DNA of 64,000 nucleotides from Chelonoidis abingdonii (GCF_003597395.2 NC_133770.1:297757389-297821388), one strand, 5' to 3'; shown: positions 23,481 to 35,490, numbered from the stretch's first letter. Translations and numbers: made by a program. Notes: generated by a model from the sequence alone, not told the origin.

Positions 23481-24256
23481 TGCCTACAGCAGGCTTTGGA
23501 GGGGTGGTGGTAGCTAGCACATTTTCAGAGTCTGGTCTAGATCAGGCCAGAGAGCCCATTTTTTTCAGAGGAACTGCATGTCTGCAGCTCTTACCGACTG
23601 GCTGGAATTAGGCGTGGTCAGCATCTCGTAAAATCCGGCTCTGTGCCCTCCTGTGCCTCAGTTTCCCCATCTCTAAAACAGGGCTGGTGATACTTCCCTC
23701 CTTCACAAGGATGCTGGCAGGCATCATTAGTCAAGGGTTACAATGCTCCAACTAATACCTAACCCGCACCAGCATGACTTTGTTTATCTGTCAATGCCTT
23801 GGCACGTTACCTGGGGTATTGCTATTTCACAGCCCTGTACAGTCAGTTCCTGCCTACGTTACCCGTTAAGAAATCCATGCTGAGTGAGGAACGTTTGCTC
23901 TCAGCAGGAGAACTAGTGATGAATGAGCTGGAAACCTTTAATGTCACACAGGCCAGATTTTACAGTCACGAGAGGCTAATCGGAGTGAAATCACTGGCCA
24001 CATTCTCTCGTACAAATGTTAACTGAGGTGTCTGCCTGCACAAGCATGTAACATAATTTCCTATAGGAGTCCCTCCCCGCGGGTCTGTTAGGGGACAGAC
24101 TACAGTCTCGGACCAGCCTTTCATGCCCATTCCATGTGCACTGCTTAAAGTGCTGCTTGGGTGAACAATCTGCTCAGCGCTTAAGCGGGTGTGAGCCCTT
24201 TGCAGGGAGTTCTCCTGAACTACCATTAGCCTCTAGGGAACTCACTTGCGCTCTGC

Positions 24257-24775
24257 ACCAAGGTTTCTCAACTCGTGGGTCGGGACCCAAAACTGGGCTG
24301 TCAGAATGTTTCAAAGAGTCACATGGCAGCTCCTGTCCCACGGGGTTGGCTGCGCTTGCCTCCCTGCTCCTGGCGCTGCAACCTCTGGGGTCCCAGCGTC
24401 ACTCAGGTTCAGCCCAGCTGGCATGATGACAGGAGTCCGGGGAGGCCAGATTTGAGTGAGTGGCTCTGCAACTCCATGAGCCAGGTCACAACTCCAGTCG
24501 CACAAATCCAATCCAATCAGGGGCGGGGCCAAACCTGAGCGGCACTGCAACCCCAGAGGTTGCAATACGGAGCGGAGAGCCAAGCCCAGCCAGCCCTCCA
24601 GCTGCAGGCGTCAACACTGTGGGGCGAGTGCCAGGCAGGACCCAACCTCTTGCGGGGCAGGACCCTACCAAAACCACCCCGGGCCTCCACCTCTGACTAT
24701 TTACTCAGTCACAACAGCCCATAAACATTTACAAATGGGTCCTGAGCCCAAAGATGTTGAGACCCACTGGCCTAT
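24257..24775. mobile_element. hAT-like non-autonomous element
   Basis: The left end CAAGGTTTCTCAACTCGTGG and right end ATGTTGAGACCCACTG are inverted repeats, with GGGTCGGGACCCAAA near the left and GGGTCCTGAGCCCAAAG near the right. The interior is GC-rich. No matching target duplication was found, so the ends may be off. Confidence 0.5.
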
Positions 24776-25057
24776 GGCACTAATGGAGGTAGAGGGTCAG
24801 GAGTCTGGTTCCCAGGTTGCCTGGAGTCCACGGCGGAGATAGAACAAGATGGAAGCTATTCCAAAAGCCAAACTCAGAGACAAAGGGTTTGGTTGAGCCG
24901 CGGTGCTGGCTGGGAACTGAAAGGGGTCTTTGAAGGGTTTTACCGGCAGCCATGCTAAAGGAACTACAGTAGAGGTTACAAATGTTTGCATGCATACGTC
25001 TCTGTCTCTCGCTTTCTTTGGATACACAGAACTTGAGTTCTCTCTTTATATATATAT

Positions 25058-25165
25058 TAGCTCTTAATCAGGCAAAGGTCCCTAGAGTTTTGTGTGTGTA
25101 TGCGGGGGAGAGAGAGAGAGCGAGAGCTCTTAATTAAGTAAAGATCCCTAGAGTGGTGTTGATAC
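25058..25165. repeat. Tandem duplication with (GA)n tract
   Basis: Two similar segments, AGCTCTTAATCAGGCAAAGG and AGCTCTTAATTAAGTAAAGA, each followed by TCCCTAGAGT, lie about 75 bases apart around a GGGGAGAGAGAGAGAGCGAG tract. Confidence 0.6.
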
Positions 25166-25231
25166 CTCAGTGACAGGCCTTCCCTACCACACAGGGGTGT
25201 TTTTAAAAATTCAAATTAAATATGAAGATAG

Positions 25232-25378
25232 ACCTATTTCATAGTACTAGAAGGGATCGTGAAAGGTTGTTGTTGGGTTTTTTTGCCCTAGATCCCTAAA
25301 TGGCTCCCTCAAGGAATGAATTCAGAACCCTGGGTTTAGCAGGCCAATCCTCAAACCTCTGAGCTAGCCCTCCAGAGA
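25232..25378 (-). mobile_element. Turtle tRNA-derived SINE, minus strand
   Basis: On the minus strand it reads GGGCTAGCTCAGAGGTTTGA (A box), GGGTTCTGAATTCATTCC (B-box region), CCTTGAGGGAGCCATTTAGG, and ends with the tail near TAGTACTATGAAATAGG. The plus-strand copy at 54.8 kb belongs to the same family, which is typical of cryptodiran turtles. Confidence 0.75.
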
Positions 25379-26401
25379 AGACTGCAAGCACTCAGGTATG
25401 ACATCAATGGGGCCATACAGATACCTAGGACTGACAGAGACGTGCCAGCAAACTTCAGCATGATTTTTGTGGAAATGTCCCTCCCTTGCCTGATGTCTTT
25501 GGACTTTGCATCATGTCACGTTATATCTAACCTAGATTGTATTATTTCTGCAAAGCATTGGGGATAGCATTCATGCTAGGAATACAACAGCTAGATAATA
25601 ATTATCTCCAAAATTTGATCTCTGTAAGGATTTTGTACCTCTCCCAACCCTGGAGCATCTCCCACTGATCACGCAGGTAAGAAGAAAATCTTCTGAACCT
25701 GACAAGCCAAAAGGAGACAAGCTAAAAATGTAGAAAGTGATTGGAGTGCCTCCATTTTTGGATGCCTGATTTGAGACATCTTAAAAAAGCCCGACTCTCA
25801 GGAGGCGTGTGCTTACCATGAAAGGGCCTCTCAGGACAATGCCTAAAAACTGCTGAAAAGTTATTAATAAGAGGATAGAAAGAGAGAGGGTTGGTAGCTG
25901 CAGATCTTCACAGACCAGGCAGTGTGACCATGCAAATGGTTTTCATTACTCATCATCAGTGCTTAAGAAATATTAAATTAATAATTAAGTTGCTATTAAA
26001 AGCTGATTGGCCCATGAAATTAGAAAGCTCCTTAATGGCTGTTGCTCTTGTGGATTTTCAGCCACCAAGAGGAGAGGTTTTGATGCTTTGCTTCCTATCT
26101 TTGTCATCCCAGCGAAGGCGTCTGAACAGACATTGCAGTGGCATGAGCTCAGACTCTAAAGAAAAACCTAGCACACCTCAATGAGCTGTGTCAATTGGGA
26201 GCGATTTTCCACCTGAAAACATATGCTTTGATGCTAATGTCCTCTTGGCAGAAAGCACAATGGCGAAGGACAAAGGAGTAGCTGAGCAGAAACCAGCTGT
26301 GATGCCAGAATATGGTGCATATGGCATGAGGCACAGCTGGTACAAACAAGCACTCATTTCTATGCACTTGCTGCTGTATTCCGACACACAGTAACAAATA
26401 T
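25379..26401. other. Non-coding, unassigned
   Basis: No gene or confident repeat was recognised. Confidence 0.35.
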
Positions 26402-27140
26402 GAACATAAGAACGGCCATACTGGGAGAGGCCAATGGTCCATCTAGCCAGTATGCTTTCTCTGACGCCACCAAATGCTTCAGAGGGAATAAACCAAACAG
26501 GGCAATTTTGAGTGATCCATCCTCTGTTGTCCTGTCCCAGCTTTTGGCAATCAGAGGTTTAGGGCAGCCAGGAGCATGGGGTTGCATCCCTTCTCAACCT
26601 GGCTAATAGCTATTGATGGACCTATCCTCCAGAAACTTGTCTAAATCTTTGTTGAACCCAGTTATACTTTTGGCCTTCACAACATCCCCTGGAAGAAGAA
26701 ATACTTCCTTCTGTTTGTTTTAAACCTGCTGCCTGTTACTGTCATTGGGAGACCTCTGCTTCTTGTGTAAAGTGAAGAGGTAAATACCACTACCTCAATA
26801 TAACACCACTCGATATAACACAAATTTGGATATAACGCGGTAAAGCAGCGCTCCGGGGAGGCGGGGCTGCGGACTCTGGTAGATCAAAGCAAGTTCAATA
26901 TAACACGGTTTCACCTATAACGCGGTAAGATTTTTTGGCTCCCAAGGACAGCGTTATATCGAGGTAGAAGAGTAACATTTTTTTAGTCGATTCCTCTACA
27001 CCAGTCATGATTTTATACAGCTCCTTAAAAAAATTCCTTAGTCGTCTCTTTTCTAAACTGAACAATCCCAGTCTTTTTAATCTCTATTCAAATGAGAGCC
27101 ATTCCATATCCTTAAGCGTTTTTTTGCTCTTCTTGTGAGT
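26402..27140 (-). mobile_element. CR1 LINE 3' fragment, antisense, holding a pogo-like MITE
   Basis: GAACATAAGAACGGCCATAC, CTAATAGCTATTGATGGACC, TTGGCCTTCACAACATCC and, past the insert, ACACCAGTCATGATTTTATA are the reverse complement of a CR1 ORF2 end and 3' UTR. Frames are broken. Confidence 0.85.
26787..26972. mobile_element. Pogo/mariner-type MITE with TA target duplication
   Basis: CTACCTCAATATAACACC near the left and GCGTTATATCGAGGTAG near the right are inverted repeats, flanked by TA on both sides (26785-26786 and 26973-26974). Removing 26787-26974 restores the expected CR1 sequence GGTAAATAACATTTT. Confidence 0.75.
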
Positions 27141-27732
27141 GCTAAACACACCGGTTCTACTTCTTCCCCAGCTCACTTTAAAGGCAACAAACAACATCTT
27201 TTCTCTTGCCGATTTGCACTATTCTTTTTCTAACTTGCTTTCTTCCTTCCCAGCAGCTGCCTCTTGCTGTGGATGAAATCTTCTAGTGCTATCACTTGGT
27301 CTGAGCCAGAACCTCAGCTGTGTAAATCAACACAACTGACTTGAATGGATGCTGATTTACACCTCTTCATGCTCTGCGGGCCTCTTTCTGCTCTTGTTCA
27401 CACGGGGGAAGGAATAATTTCAAAATGTCAATAGAAAGTTTCATCAGCGTGTTTAAAAATGCGTCACAGCTCCACGGTTGGTTGAAAAATGAAACCTAAA
27501 CAAATCCATGAAATCTTCCTTGAATTTCAGATGACAATTGCCATAGAAAATATGAAATATTTAGATTAGCTGCATCAATATCGCTCCAATATTGTTGGGA
27601 CAGCTGTAGTGGAGTGGATACAGCTGTGATTTAGAAAATATTATTATCGTAATGTATTAATGTCTATTACATTAGCATCCGCAGATGCCCGTCCAGATCA
27701 GGGCCACATTGTGCTTTTTACAGACATATATG

Positions 27733-28963
27733 CCGGACTGGCGCTAGTGTTTCTAGTGCCCTAGGCACACTGCCATTTCGCCATCTGTAATAAGCCTCTG
27801 TCCCAAATCTGGACCTTAGCGTCCAAAATCTGGGTGCTTAGCATGAACCTCCAAGCTTAATTACAAGCTTGGATCTTATCTCGCTGCCACCAATCAGGAT
27901 TCTGAGTACCTGATAAACTCTCTGGTCTCCCCAAACCTTTCCCTGGGGGACCCCCAAACTCAGTGCCTGAGGCCTCCAAAAAGGGAAATAACCCACTTCC
28001 CTTCCTTCGCTCTTTACTTCCTCCCAGATTTTCCCGCTCTGGGGAATACTAGAGATTTCCCTGCTTCAATCCTTGAAACACAAAAAGTACAGGGACGATG
28101 TTACCTTCCCCCTCCTTCTTCTCCCCCCTCCCTAGGTCTTTCCCTGAGAGAGACAGTCTCCTGGCAGGCACGAGATTCCTACTACATTAGCCTTAACCTA
28201 GGAAAAAAGTAAATCCAACACGTTTAAAAAAAGAAAGTTATATAAAAAGAAGAAAAACCATGACCTGATCTGGCATCAAATGACAGTAACACAGGGCTAT
28301 TGCTTAAAAGAAAATATGAAATATCAGCCTTATAAAAGAAGATCCAATTTAAACATTCCAGGCACTCCACAGCGCCGGTAAATGACAAAATACAATATAT
28401 ACCTATTGGCTTTTCCTCTTTGTACTCACAACTTGGGAACAGAAGGGTAGAAAGAAGCTTGGAGATAGAAAAAAAAAAAAGCTCTCCCTCATAGCCCGAG
28501 AGAAACAAACAGGGCAGAACAAAGCAAGACACAACACCAGAAAGTTCCCCCCTTACTTTGAAAAATCCGGTTTCCTGATTGGTCCTCTGGTCAGGTGTTT
28601 GGTTCCCTTTGTTAACCCTTTACAGGTAAAAGAAACATTAACCCTTAGCTATCTGTTTATGACACCACCCCACGCACTGCTCCCGCGGCTCCGGTGGACC
28701 TGCCGCAGTTGTGCCTGCGGAGAGGGTCCGCTGGTCCACAGCTGTGCCTGCCACAGCTGTGCTTGTGGGAGAAGCAGACTGTCCTCAGGAATGCCTGCGG
28801 CAGCTCCACTGGAGCTGTGGGACCAGTGGACCCTCCGCAGGCACCACTGCGGCAGGGCCAGCGGAGCTGCCTGCTGCCCTCCCGCCCCGGCAAAATGCTG
28901 CCCCCAATAATCCTGGCGCCCTAGGCGATTGCCTAGGCCACCTAAATGGAAGCGCCGGCCCTG
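27733..28963 (+). mobile_element. hAT-type MITE (CAGGGCCGGC family) split by an LTR, 8-bp TSD
   Basis: CATATATG is duplicated on both sides (27725-27732 and 28964-28971). The right end is AAGCGCCGGCCCTG; the left end (CCGGACTGGCGCTAGTG) is the matching but decayed terminal repeat. Without the LTR the element is about 365 bases, rich in GCCTGC/GCAGGC inverted segments. Confidence 0.7.
27799..28664 (-). mobile_element. LTR-type element inside the hAT MITE
   Basis: Read on the minus strand it starts TGTCATAAACAGATAGCTAA and ends AGATTTGGGACA (TG...CA, 866 bases). The start, with TTACCTGTAAAGGGTTAAC and CCAATCAGGAAACCGG, is one I recognise as a common turtle/crocodilian LTR. Both boundaries are clear to within a few bases; no perfect target duplication was seen. 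Confidence 0.65.
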
Positions 28964-29294
28964 CATATATGTCTGTTTCATAGAACTGAAAATTGCTGCT
29001 CCTAGGACAACTTCAGGAAATGGTGCATGAACACTCCAGACTGAGATACTGCAGGAAGATAGAAGGAAATCTAACACCTACAAACCCTCAACTTGAACCC
29101 AAGGGTGAAACAAGATTCAGAAAAGGACTGGATGTTCCTGCAGATAACAAGAATATGCAGAGTGATCATTATTAAGCTAACACACGTTTTGGAAGGGATA
29201 CTAAACCTTCAGGCCTTAAAACCAGAAATCAAGAGGACACCTAATGTGAAGGGCAGATTTTCCCGCAAATGCTGGGATGGTCACATCTTACACC

Positions 29295-29645
29295 TTAAGA
29301 ACATAAGAACGGCCTTACTGGGCCAGACCAAAGGTCCATCTAGCCCAGTATCCTGTCTTCCGACAGTCGCCTATGCTGGATGCTTCCCAGGCAATGAACA
29401 GAATAGGTAATCAGCAAATGATCCATCTCACTTCACCCATTTCTAGCTCCTGGCAAACAGAGGCTAGAGACACCATCCCTGCCCATCCTGGCTAATAACC
29501 ATTGATGGGTCTGTCCTTCATGAACTCATCTAGTTCTTTTTTGAACTCTGTTATAGTCTTGGCCTTCACACCATCCTCTGGTAAGGAGTTCCACAGGTGG
29601 ACTGTGCTGGGCACTGTGCGTTGTGATACCTTCCTTTGGAGCATC
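29295..29645 (-). mobile_element. CR1 LINE 3' fragment, antisense
   Basis: The minus-strand frame ends in a CR1-like C-terminus (VHLWNSLPEDGVKAK, then TITEFKKELDEFMKD), followed by the 3' UTR and the GTTCTTATGTTCTTAAGG end. The copy is 5' truncated. Confidence 0.85.
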
Positions 29646-29731
29646 TGGTTCTGATCACTGTCAGAGCCAGGATACTGGGCTAGATGGACCTTGGGTCTGA
29701 GCCAATCTGGCAACCTCTATGTTCCTAACTA
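29646..29731 (+). mobile_element. CR1-type 3' end, sense, abutting the antisense copy
   Basis: GTCAGAGCCAGGATACTGGG, CTAGATGGACCTTGGGTCTG and CTCTATGTTCC form a CR1 3' terminus in the opposite direction to its left neighbour. Confidence 0.65.
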
Positions 29732-31701
29732 GCAGAGTACAGATTGAAATTCCTGGATCAGCTAAGCACACGAGTAACCTCATCTCTGTTCAGCAAAGCA
29801 TTCGCACATATACTTAATTATAAGCATTGACTTCAAATGTGTGTTTAAATTTAAGCAAGTGCTTATGGTCTGATCCAGCAAACACCTACACACACTTAAC
29901 ATACGGCACATGAATAGTTCCACTGACTGTAATGGAGCTACTTACATGATTACAATGAAGGACATATGTGGGTGTTTGCAATACCGAAGACTGAAAATCT
30001 GACCTTACAGCATTGAATGGGATTTGTGCCATTGACTTCAATAGAAGCAGGATCAAGACCGAAGTGCTTCATAGAGGTCTAGGAACTTACTGGAAATAAC
30101 ATGAAGCAAACCTTATAGGTCCTTGAAAAGCTTCCCAGAAGCTTAGTCCATATGCACAAATGCCAGGAGATAAAATATCTCACTCTTGTAAAAGGTTGTT
30201 TGCTTATATTCAGCATCAGCAGCTGGTTTAACATTAAAACCACCTCTGCTACGGAGGGGAGAAAACAAACAAACAGAGAAACAGTGCTTAATAGTGTGCT
30301 TAGACTAAAATTACAATTCCCCTTGCTTGTTTCCTTTTCTTCTATGCAAAAGAGAGAAAGTGCAAGCTCCAGGAACCGTTATGATAAATCACAGGCCATC
30401 AGAGCCGGCAAGGTGGTTACGAGATGTGTTTAATAGAAATTTTCTCAAAGACAGCGTAATCACCAACCAGTTCGGGTGCCTGAAAACAGGAAATCTTAAC
30501 AAAACCCCACAGATTCACATAGAGACCTATAAAAACAGACGGCACACGGCATCCCGGGTCTTTGATCCAAACCAGGGTCTCAGCTATCTAGCCACTGACT
30601 AGCTGGGCCAGCACACAGGTACCCCAGAGTCAGGAAGGTGCAGAAATGACTTTATTAAACAGAAATAAATAATAACAATCAATGCAAGTGCAGCAGTGAG
30701 GTTCGACTGAATCCCTCTTTTGTGTGAGCAGCTTGAATGGAGCAAGATTCTGAGCCAAGTCCTCATCTGATGTCAAGTGTAGCTCCACTGAAGTCAACTG
30801 GACTTAAGCATGAACTTAAAGTTAAGCACTTGCTTAAGTGATTTGCAGAATAGGTAGAAAGCCTAAGAGTTATTATTGAACCAATACCCTAGACTTTTGC
30901 CAGAGGCCACTGTTTTCTGGAAGATAGCAGCCTACCAGTGAGATGTAAAATATGTGTGGTTGTTAAAGAAGGCATGTTAATCCAGTGTCCTGTCCAAGTT
31001 CCAAATCAGATAATTGTATCCTACCTACCTGAAATTCTCCTGTTGTTTTAATTGATATGCTATACTTCCTTACTTTCTGTTCTCAGCTGTTGTGCTGAGT
31101 GGCTGTGTGATATAAAAATAACTGAGATGTTCCACCCCAGAAGTGGCTGTGTTTCAGTAGTGGATAAAGTAATAACCGTATATTTTGTTCTTTGCTTGAA
31201 AGGCAGGATATTTAGTGAGCACCTGTAATCATCTTGCAGATAGTCTGACTGGCCTAGCTGGAGGAATCCTATTCCCCAGATCTGCAATGCATTCTTTAGC
31301 AAATGTCCATTTGAGAATTTCAAGGCCAAGAAGGCTTGGGGATGGGGTTCTTGGCAGGCTTGGAGGTAGAAGCACCTGGTGATATCCATCCTCCACGTGA
31401 TCTACAGACCTCATTGACAGAGTGCTCTATTCGTTGCTGGAATGTGGTACAAGGAAACATTACCCCATAATATTTTGTCCATGGCATTTGACGGCCTTCC
31501 CTTGTAGCCTGTCACACCTCCACCTCTACAGCTCATGTATCTTAGCCATTGTTCATTTGGCCTGAGCCAAAGTCCACTGGAGTCAGTGGGACCTTTTCCA
31601 ATGACTTCAGTGGCCTCTAGATCAACACCTACGGAGAGATCAATAAAAGTACTAGTATAGACAGGTACATGCACTAGATATTATATCAAAACACATCTAT
31701 T
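29732..31701. other. Non-coding, with dispersed CCATTGAC-type relics
   Basis: GCCATTGACTTCAATAGAAG (30029) and GTAGCTCCACTGAAGTCAAC (30778) are dispersed motif copies; a TGACTTCAGTGG copy lies near 31.6 kb. No gene supported. Confidence 0.4.
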
Positions 31702-31935
31702 TACTGCACATCATGGAATCATAGAACCACAGAGTTAGAAGGGACCACAAAGGTCATCTAACCCCCTGCCAAGATGTAGGATTTGTTGTGTCTAAACCAT
31801 CCAAGACAGATGGCTCTCCAGCCTCCTGTTGAAAACCTCCAGCAAAGGCAATTCCATGACTCTAGAATCAAATATTCAATATGTCAAATAGCCTTTTACT
31901 CGTTTTCACTCCAACCGTTACTCACTAAACTCCAG
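31702..31935 (-). mobile_element. Old CR1-type 3' end, antisense
   Basis: ATCATGGAATCATAGAACCA, GAGTTAGAAGGGACCACAAA and CATCTAACCCCCTGCC are the reverse complement of a CR1 tail of the 40.7 kb type, more diverged. Confidence 0.65.
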
Positions 31936-32715
31936 ATGCTGAGAAAAGGCTCTATCGTGCTACAGTTGGGAGCGTGAATCCTCTCCGACACATACCTCGC
32001 TGGGCTGGAATGCCTCCAGCCGTCATTGTGTAGCCAGAAAGGGCCTCTCCGCTTCTGTAAAGCAATTTTAGTAGCTGTTCTCTTATTCATCTCTCCATCT
32101 CAAGTGGCCTCCCCAATTAGTTAGCTGTCGCTGACCGAGCCGAATGATAATAAAGGCCGACGGGCTGCTCATTTTGTCTGAGTGATTGTGGAGAATGAGC
32201 TATAACTTTCTCCAGGAACAAATAGGAGAAAGGGCAGAATCACAGGAAGTGGACACCCGGTCTTCGCACTGCCTGGTGCTTCTGTGAACACTCTGATTCT
32301 AATGATGCTACATTTCCTTTCCGAAACTGAGCTCTAGGGAGAGTTCTTTGAAGGAAAATCAGCCTGAAGGAGATAGCTTTGATTAGACATATTTACATTC
32401 CCCGGACCTCCAGGTTTATGGCGAGCAGAGTCAACTCAGCTTTTCATCGTTCAGAGATAAATACATTCAATGATGGGCAGCCTTTTGTCAGGGGCTATTT
32501 CTAATGAGACCTTTCTTGGAAAGGCAACCTGAAGGAAGGCCTTACCTATGCTCTGAGGTGATTAAAGATTATGTGTCCCATTGGCATGCCAGTTCTTGTT
32601 ATCCAGTGCTCAAAGTATGGCATGTGCTTCAGATGTGATGAAAATGAGTAGAGAGTCCACACAATTTATAATTATAGCACAGGAAAGAAACATACTAAAT
32701 ATCTGCTGTTATGAA
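31936..32715. other. Non-coding, unassigned
   Basis: No gene or confident repeat was recognised. Confidence 0.35.
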
Positions 32716-33010
32716 AAGACTATATATCTATCTAGCCATTTATATACACATCCACCTAGCCAACCATCCATCCATTCCTACTGATATCTGTCCATCCATC
32801 CCTCCATTCTCAATGATACCCATTAATCCATCCATCCCTATTGATACCCAGCCAGCCAACTCTATTGATACCAATCTATCCAGCCAACCAGTCCTATTGA
32901 TATCCATCCATCCTTACTGATACCCAGCTATTCACCCATCCATCCCTACTGGTACCCATCCGTCCATCTCCATTCATACACATCTATCTATCTATCTATC
33001 TATCTATCGT
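32716..33010. repeat. Degenerate CCATCCAT minisatellite ending in (ATCT)n
   Basis: About eight imperfect units of 'CCATCCATCCCTATTGATACC' (spacing roughly 30-36 bases) lead into (ATCT)n at 32985-33008. Confidence 0.8.
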
Positions 33011-33231
33011 GAAAACCCCTTTTTTAATTTTTAAACTCCCCTCAAAATATTTGGGTTTGGGGGTTTTCAGTTTTTCATTGAAAATCCCCCTAAAAATTGA
33101 GAAAAAACTTAAATTTTTTCATTTTCTTTGAACTATTCCATGGGAAATAAAATCCATTTCCCAACCATTTCCTACCATCTTCCTAGTGTCCAAGAACCCC
33201 CCACAATTATAAAGTGCCACAGAATGATGTG

Positions 33232-33655
33232 TTAAGAACATAAAAACATAAGAATGGCCCTACTGGGCTAGACCAAAAGTCCATCCAGCCCAGTATCCTG
33301 TTTACCAACAGTGGACAATGCCAAGTGCTCCAGAGGGAGAGAACCTAACAGATAATAATCAAGTGATCTCTCTCCTCCCGTCCATCTCCACCATCTGACA
33401 AACAGAGGCTAGGGACAGCATTCCTTACCCAGCCTGGCTAATAGCCATTAATGGAAAACCTCCATGAATTTATCTAGTTCATTTTTAAACCCTGTTATAG
33501 TCCTAGCCTTCACAACCTCCTCAGGCAAGGAGTTCCACAAGTTGACTGTGCGCTGTGTGAATAAGAACTTCCTTTTATTTGTTTTAAACCTGCTGCCCAT
33601 TAATTTCATTTGGTGGCCTCTTTCTCTCTTTGCAGTCAGCCTGAACTGTGCACTA
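33232..33655 (-). mobile_element. CR1 LINE 3' fragment, antisense
   Basis: Starts at GTTAAGAACATAAAAACA with GGCCCTACTGGGCTAGACC, and continues through GAGTTCCACAAGTTGACTG to TTTAAACCTGCTGCCCATT. Minus-strand frames are broken. Confidence 0.85.
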
Positions 33656-33864
33656 TGTTCAGTGGGAAGGTTTGTCTCTTGCTGTGTTGTTATGGGAAGG
33701 CCAGGTGAAAGAAGCAGGCACTAACTCTTGCTGATCACAGAAAAGCACTCTAATTTCATCGTTTCTAGTATTCTCAACAGAGTCCCACTGCCTCTCTCCC
33801 ATATTGAAGCTCCACTATTTTAAGGCCAAATTTTGCTCTTATTATTCATGGTGAAGCTTAGTTA

Positions 33865-34092
33865 TTTGCACTGCAGTAATGCCCAGCGGTGCCAACTCTG
33901 GTCAGGGCACCATTCTGCTTGTAGGGAAAAAAGACAATTCCTGCCCCCAAAGAGTTTACAAACTAAACAGACAATTGGTGGGAGAGGAAGAGACAAGCCC
34001 AGTGATGGTCACACAGCAGGACAGGGGCAGAGTTGGAAATAACACCCACGTCTCCTGATTCCAAGTCCAGGGGCCCTTTCCACTAGACTATA
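33865..34092 (-). repeat. Ancient amniote interspersed repeat relic
   Basis: It is the best-preserved member in the window: CTGCAGTAATGCCCAGCGGT, ACAATTCCTGCCCCCAAAGA, GTTTACAAACTAAACAGAC, GATGGTCACACAGCAGGAC and CCACTAGACTATATGCC in order. Confidence 0.6.
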
Positions 34093-34138
34093 TGCCTGAA
34101 TAGTCCCTCACTACAAATAGTCCAACAGTTGTCCATAG

Positions 34139-34320
34139 GGCAGTATGGTATAGTGGATAAAGCAGTGAACTAGAACTCAGTTGACTGAGTTCTGTTCCTG
34201 GCTCTGTCATTAGTCTGCTGGATAACCTTGGGCAAATCGTAGCACCTCCCTGTATTTAAAATGGGATAATGTTACTGAGCTCTTTTGTAAAGAGATTTTA
34301 GCTCTACAGATGAAAAGCTC
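34139..34320 (+). repeat. MIR-like CORE-SINE, well preserved
   Basis: GGCAGTATGGTATAGTGGAT, AACTCAGTTGACTGAGTTCT (B-box side), ATAACCTTGGGCAAATCGTA, CTCCCTGTATTTAAAATGGG and 'GTAAAGAGATTTTAGCTC' follow the full MIR order. Confidence 0.7.
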
Positions 34321-34950
34321 TGCATAAGAGTCAGGTGATACTGTTATTAGAAGATGGCAAACTTTGGTCTAGATCCAGGTTGCAATCACTTTTGAAGTTC
34401 ACCGGTGTTAAAATTTCAGGTTTCAATTGAGCCAGCATCATCACAAAGAGTGCTGTGTAAGAGATTAACCCCTGCCTTTGTGGTATTATGATGTACATTA
34501 TGGTGCCACCTAGAGACACCAACTGAAATGGTATGACTTGTGCAGTAGAGTCTCACTTAACGTATGCAAGGCTATCAGAATCTGCCCTTCGTTAACATAA
34601 AATGAGCACTGTATATCAAATGTCATTATATGGGCAGCAGAAGGGTCTCTAAATATATATAGCCTAATTTACCATGCAAAGGAACTTGGAAAATAATCTG
34701 TAGGGCAACCAGCCCTCAGGATTCTCCTTCCTACATCTACTCAGAACAAGGCCCATAATCCCTGATGACACATGATTAATTTGTCCAGTTAATCCTTTCA
34801 TTTTCCTTTCCCTTGCAAAGCTGTGATCAGCTGATCACAAAGAGACCCATGGGCCTTCGTTAACGGGGTGCACATGGCCGCCGAGACATGTTCCACTTAT
34901 CTTTATATGAGCATCTCTAATGATTATTTAGAAAGTTTACATTAAGAAAG

Positions 34951-35130
34951 GGTCATTAGATCATCGAATTTGAGATCCTGTATCTTAGAGCACAACTGCC
35001 CACTAAACCCAACAGCCGGAATTAGACGAAAGTGTTACAGCCTTCAGGAGGCCAAACTATTGTGTGCCACCAGCAGACAATAGGATGGACTTAAGTGCAC
35101 CAGTGCCCAAGGCCCCTGCGGTGGCAGGAT
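34951..35130 (-). mobile_element. CR1-related LINE 3' relic
   Basis: GTCATTAGATCATCGAATTT, ACTGCCCACTAAACCCAACA and CCTTCAGGAGGCCAAACTAT parallel the element at 22.0 kb. Confidence 0.45.
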
Positions 35131-35284
35131 ATTGACTTAGTATGATATTATTATATCAGACACTTGACGCTGAGCCATTCTTTAAGGTCCTTCTTGTGGG
35201 AGGAGAGGGGGGTTTGTTTCATTCTGAAAGTGGCAGGCACCCATGTAGCTGGCACAAGGGCATTCCACAGCCACTGGCTAACCA

Positions 35285-35412
35285 CCACAAAAGGTCTATT
35301 CGAACTGGAAAAGGTACAGAAGAGGGCAACAAAAATAAAGGGGGGCATGGAACAGCTTCCATGTGAGGAGAGAGAAGAAAGACAGGGACTGTTCGACTTA
35401 GAAAAGAGATGT
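35285..35412 (+). mobile_element. CR1 ORF2 C-terminal relic, sense
   Basis: The translation contains LFELEKVQKRATKIKGGMEQL and LFDLEKR, the C-terminal part of CR1-type ORF2. Both flanks are unrelated, so this is a short relic. Confidence 0.6.
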
Positions 35413-35490
35413 GGAATCCAGCTCTTAAGAACCAATTCAAATCCCGTTCAAGTCCTTGGGAAAGCTGCCCTTTAACTCCAATGCACAAAG

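Noticed and set aside
28649..29077. 142-codon minus-strand frame
   Set aside because: It runs through the GC-rich right part of a hAT MITE; repetitive GCCTGC content explains the open frame.
35142..35475. 103-codon frame as a host exon
   Set aside because: Its recognisable part (ELEKVQKRATKIKGGMEQL) is CR1 ORF2, so it is a LINE relic.
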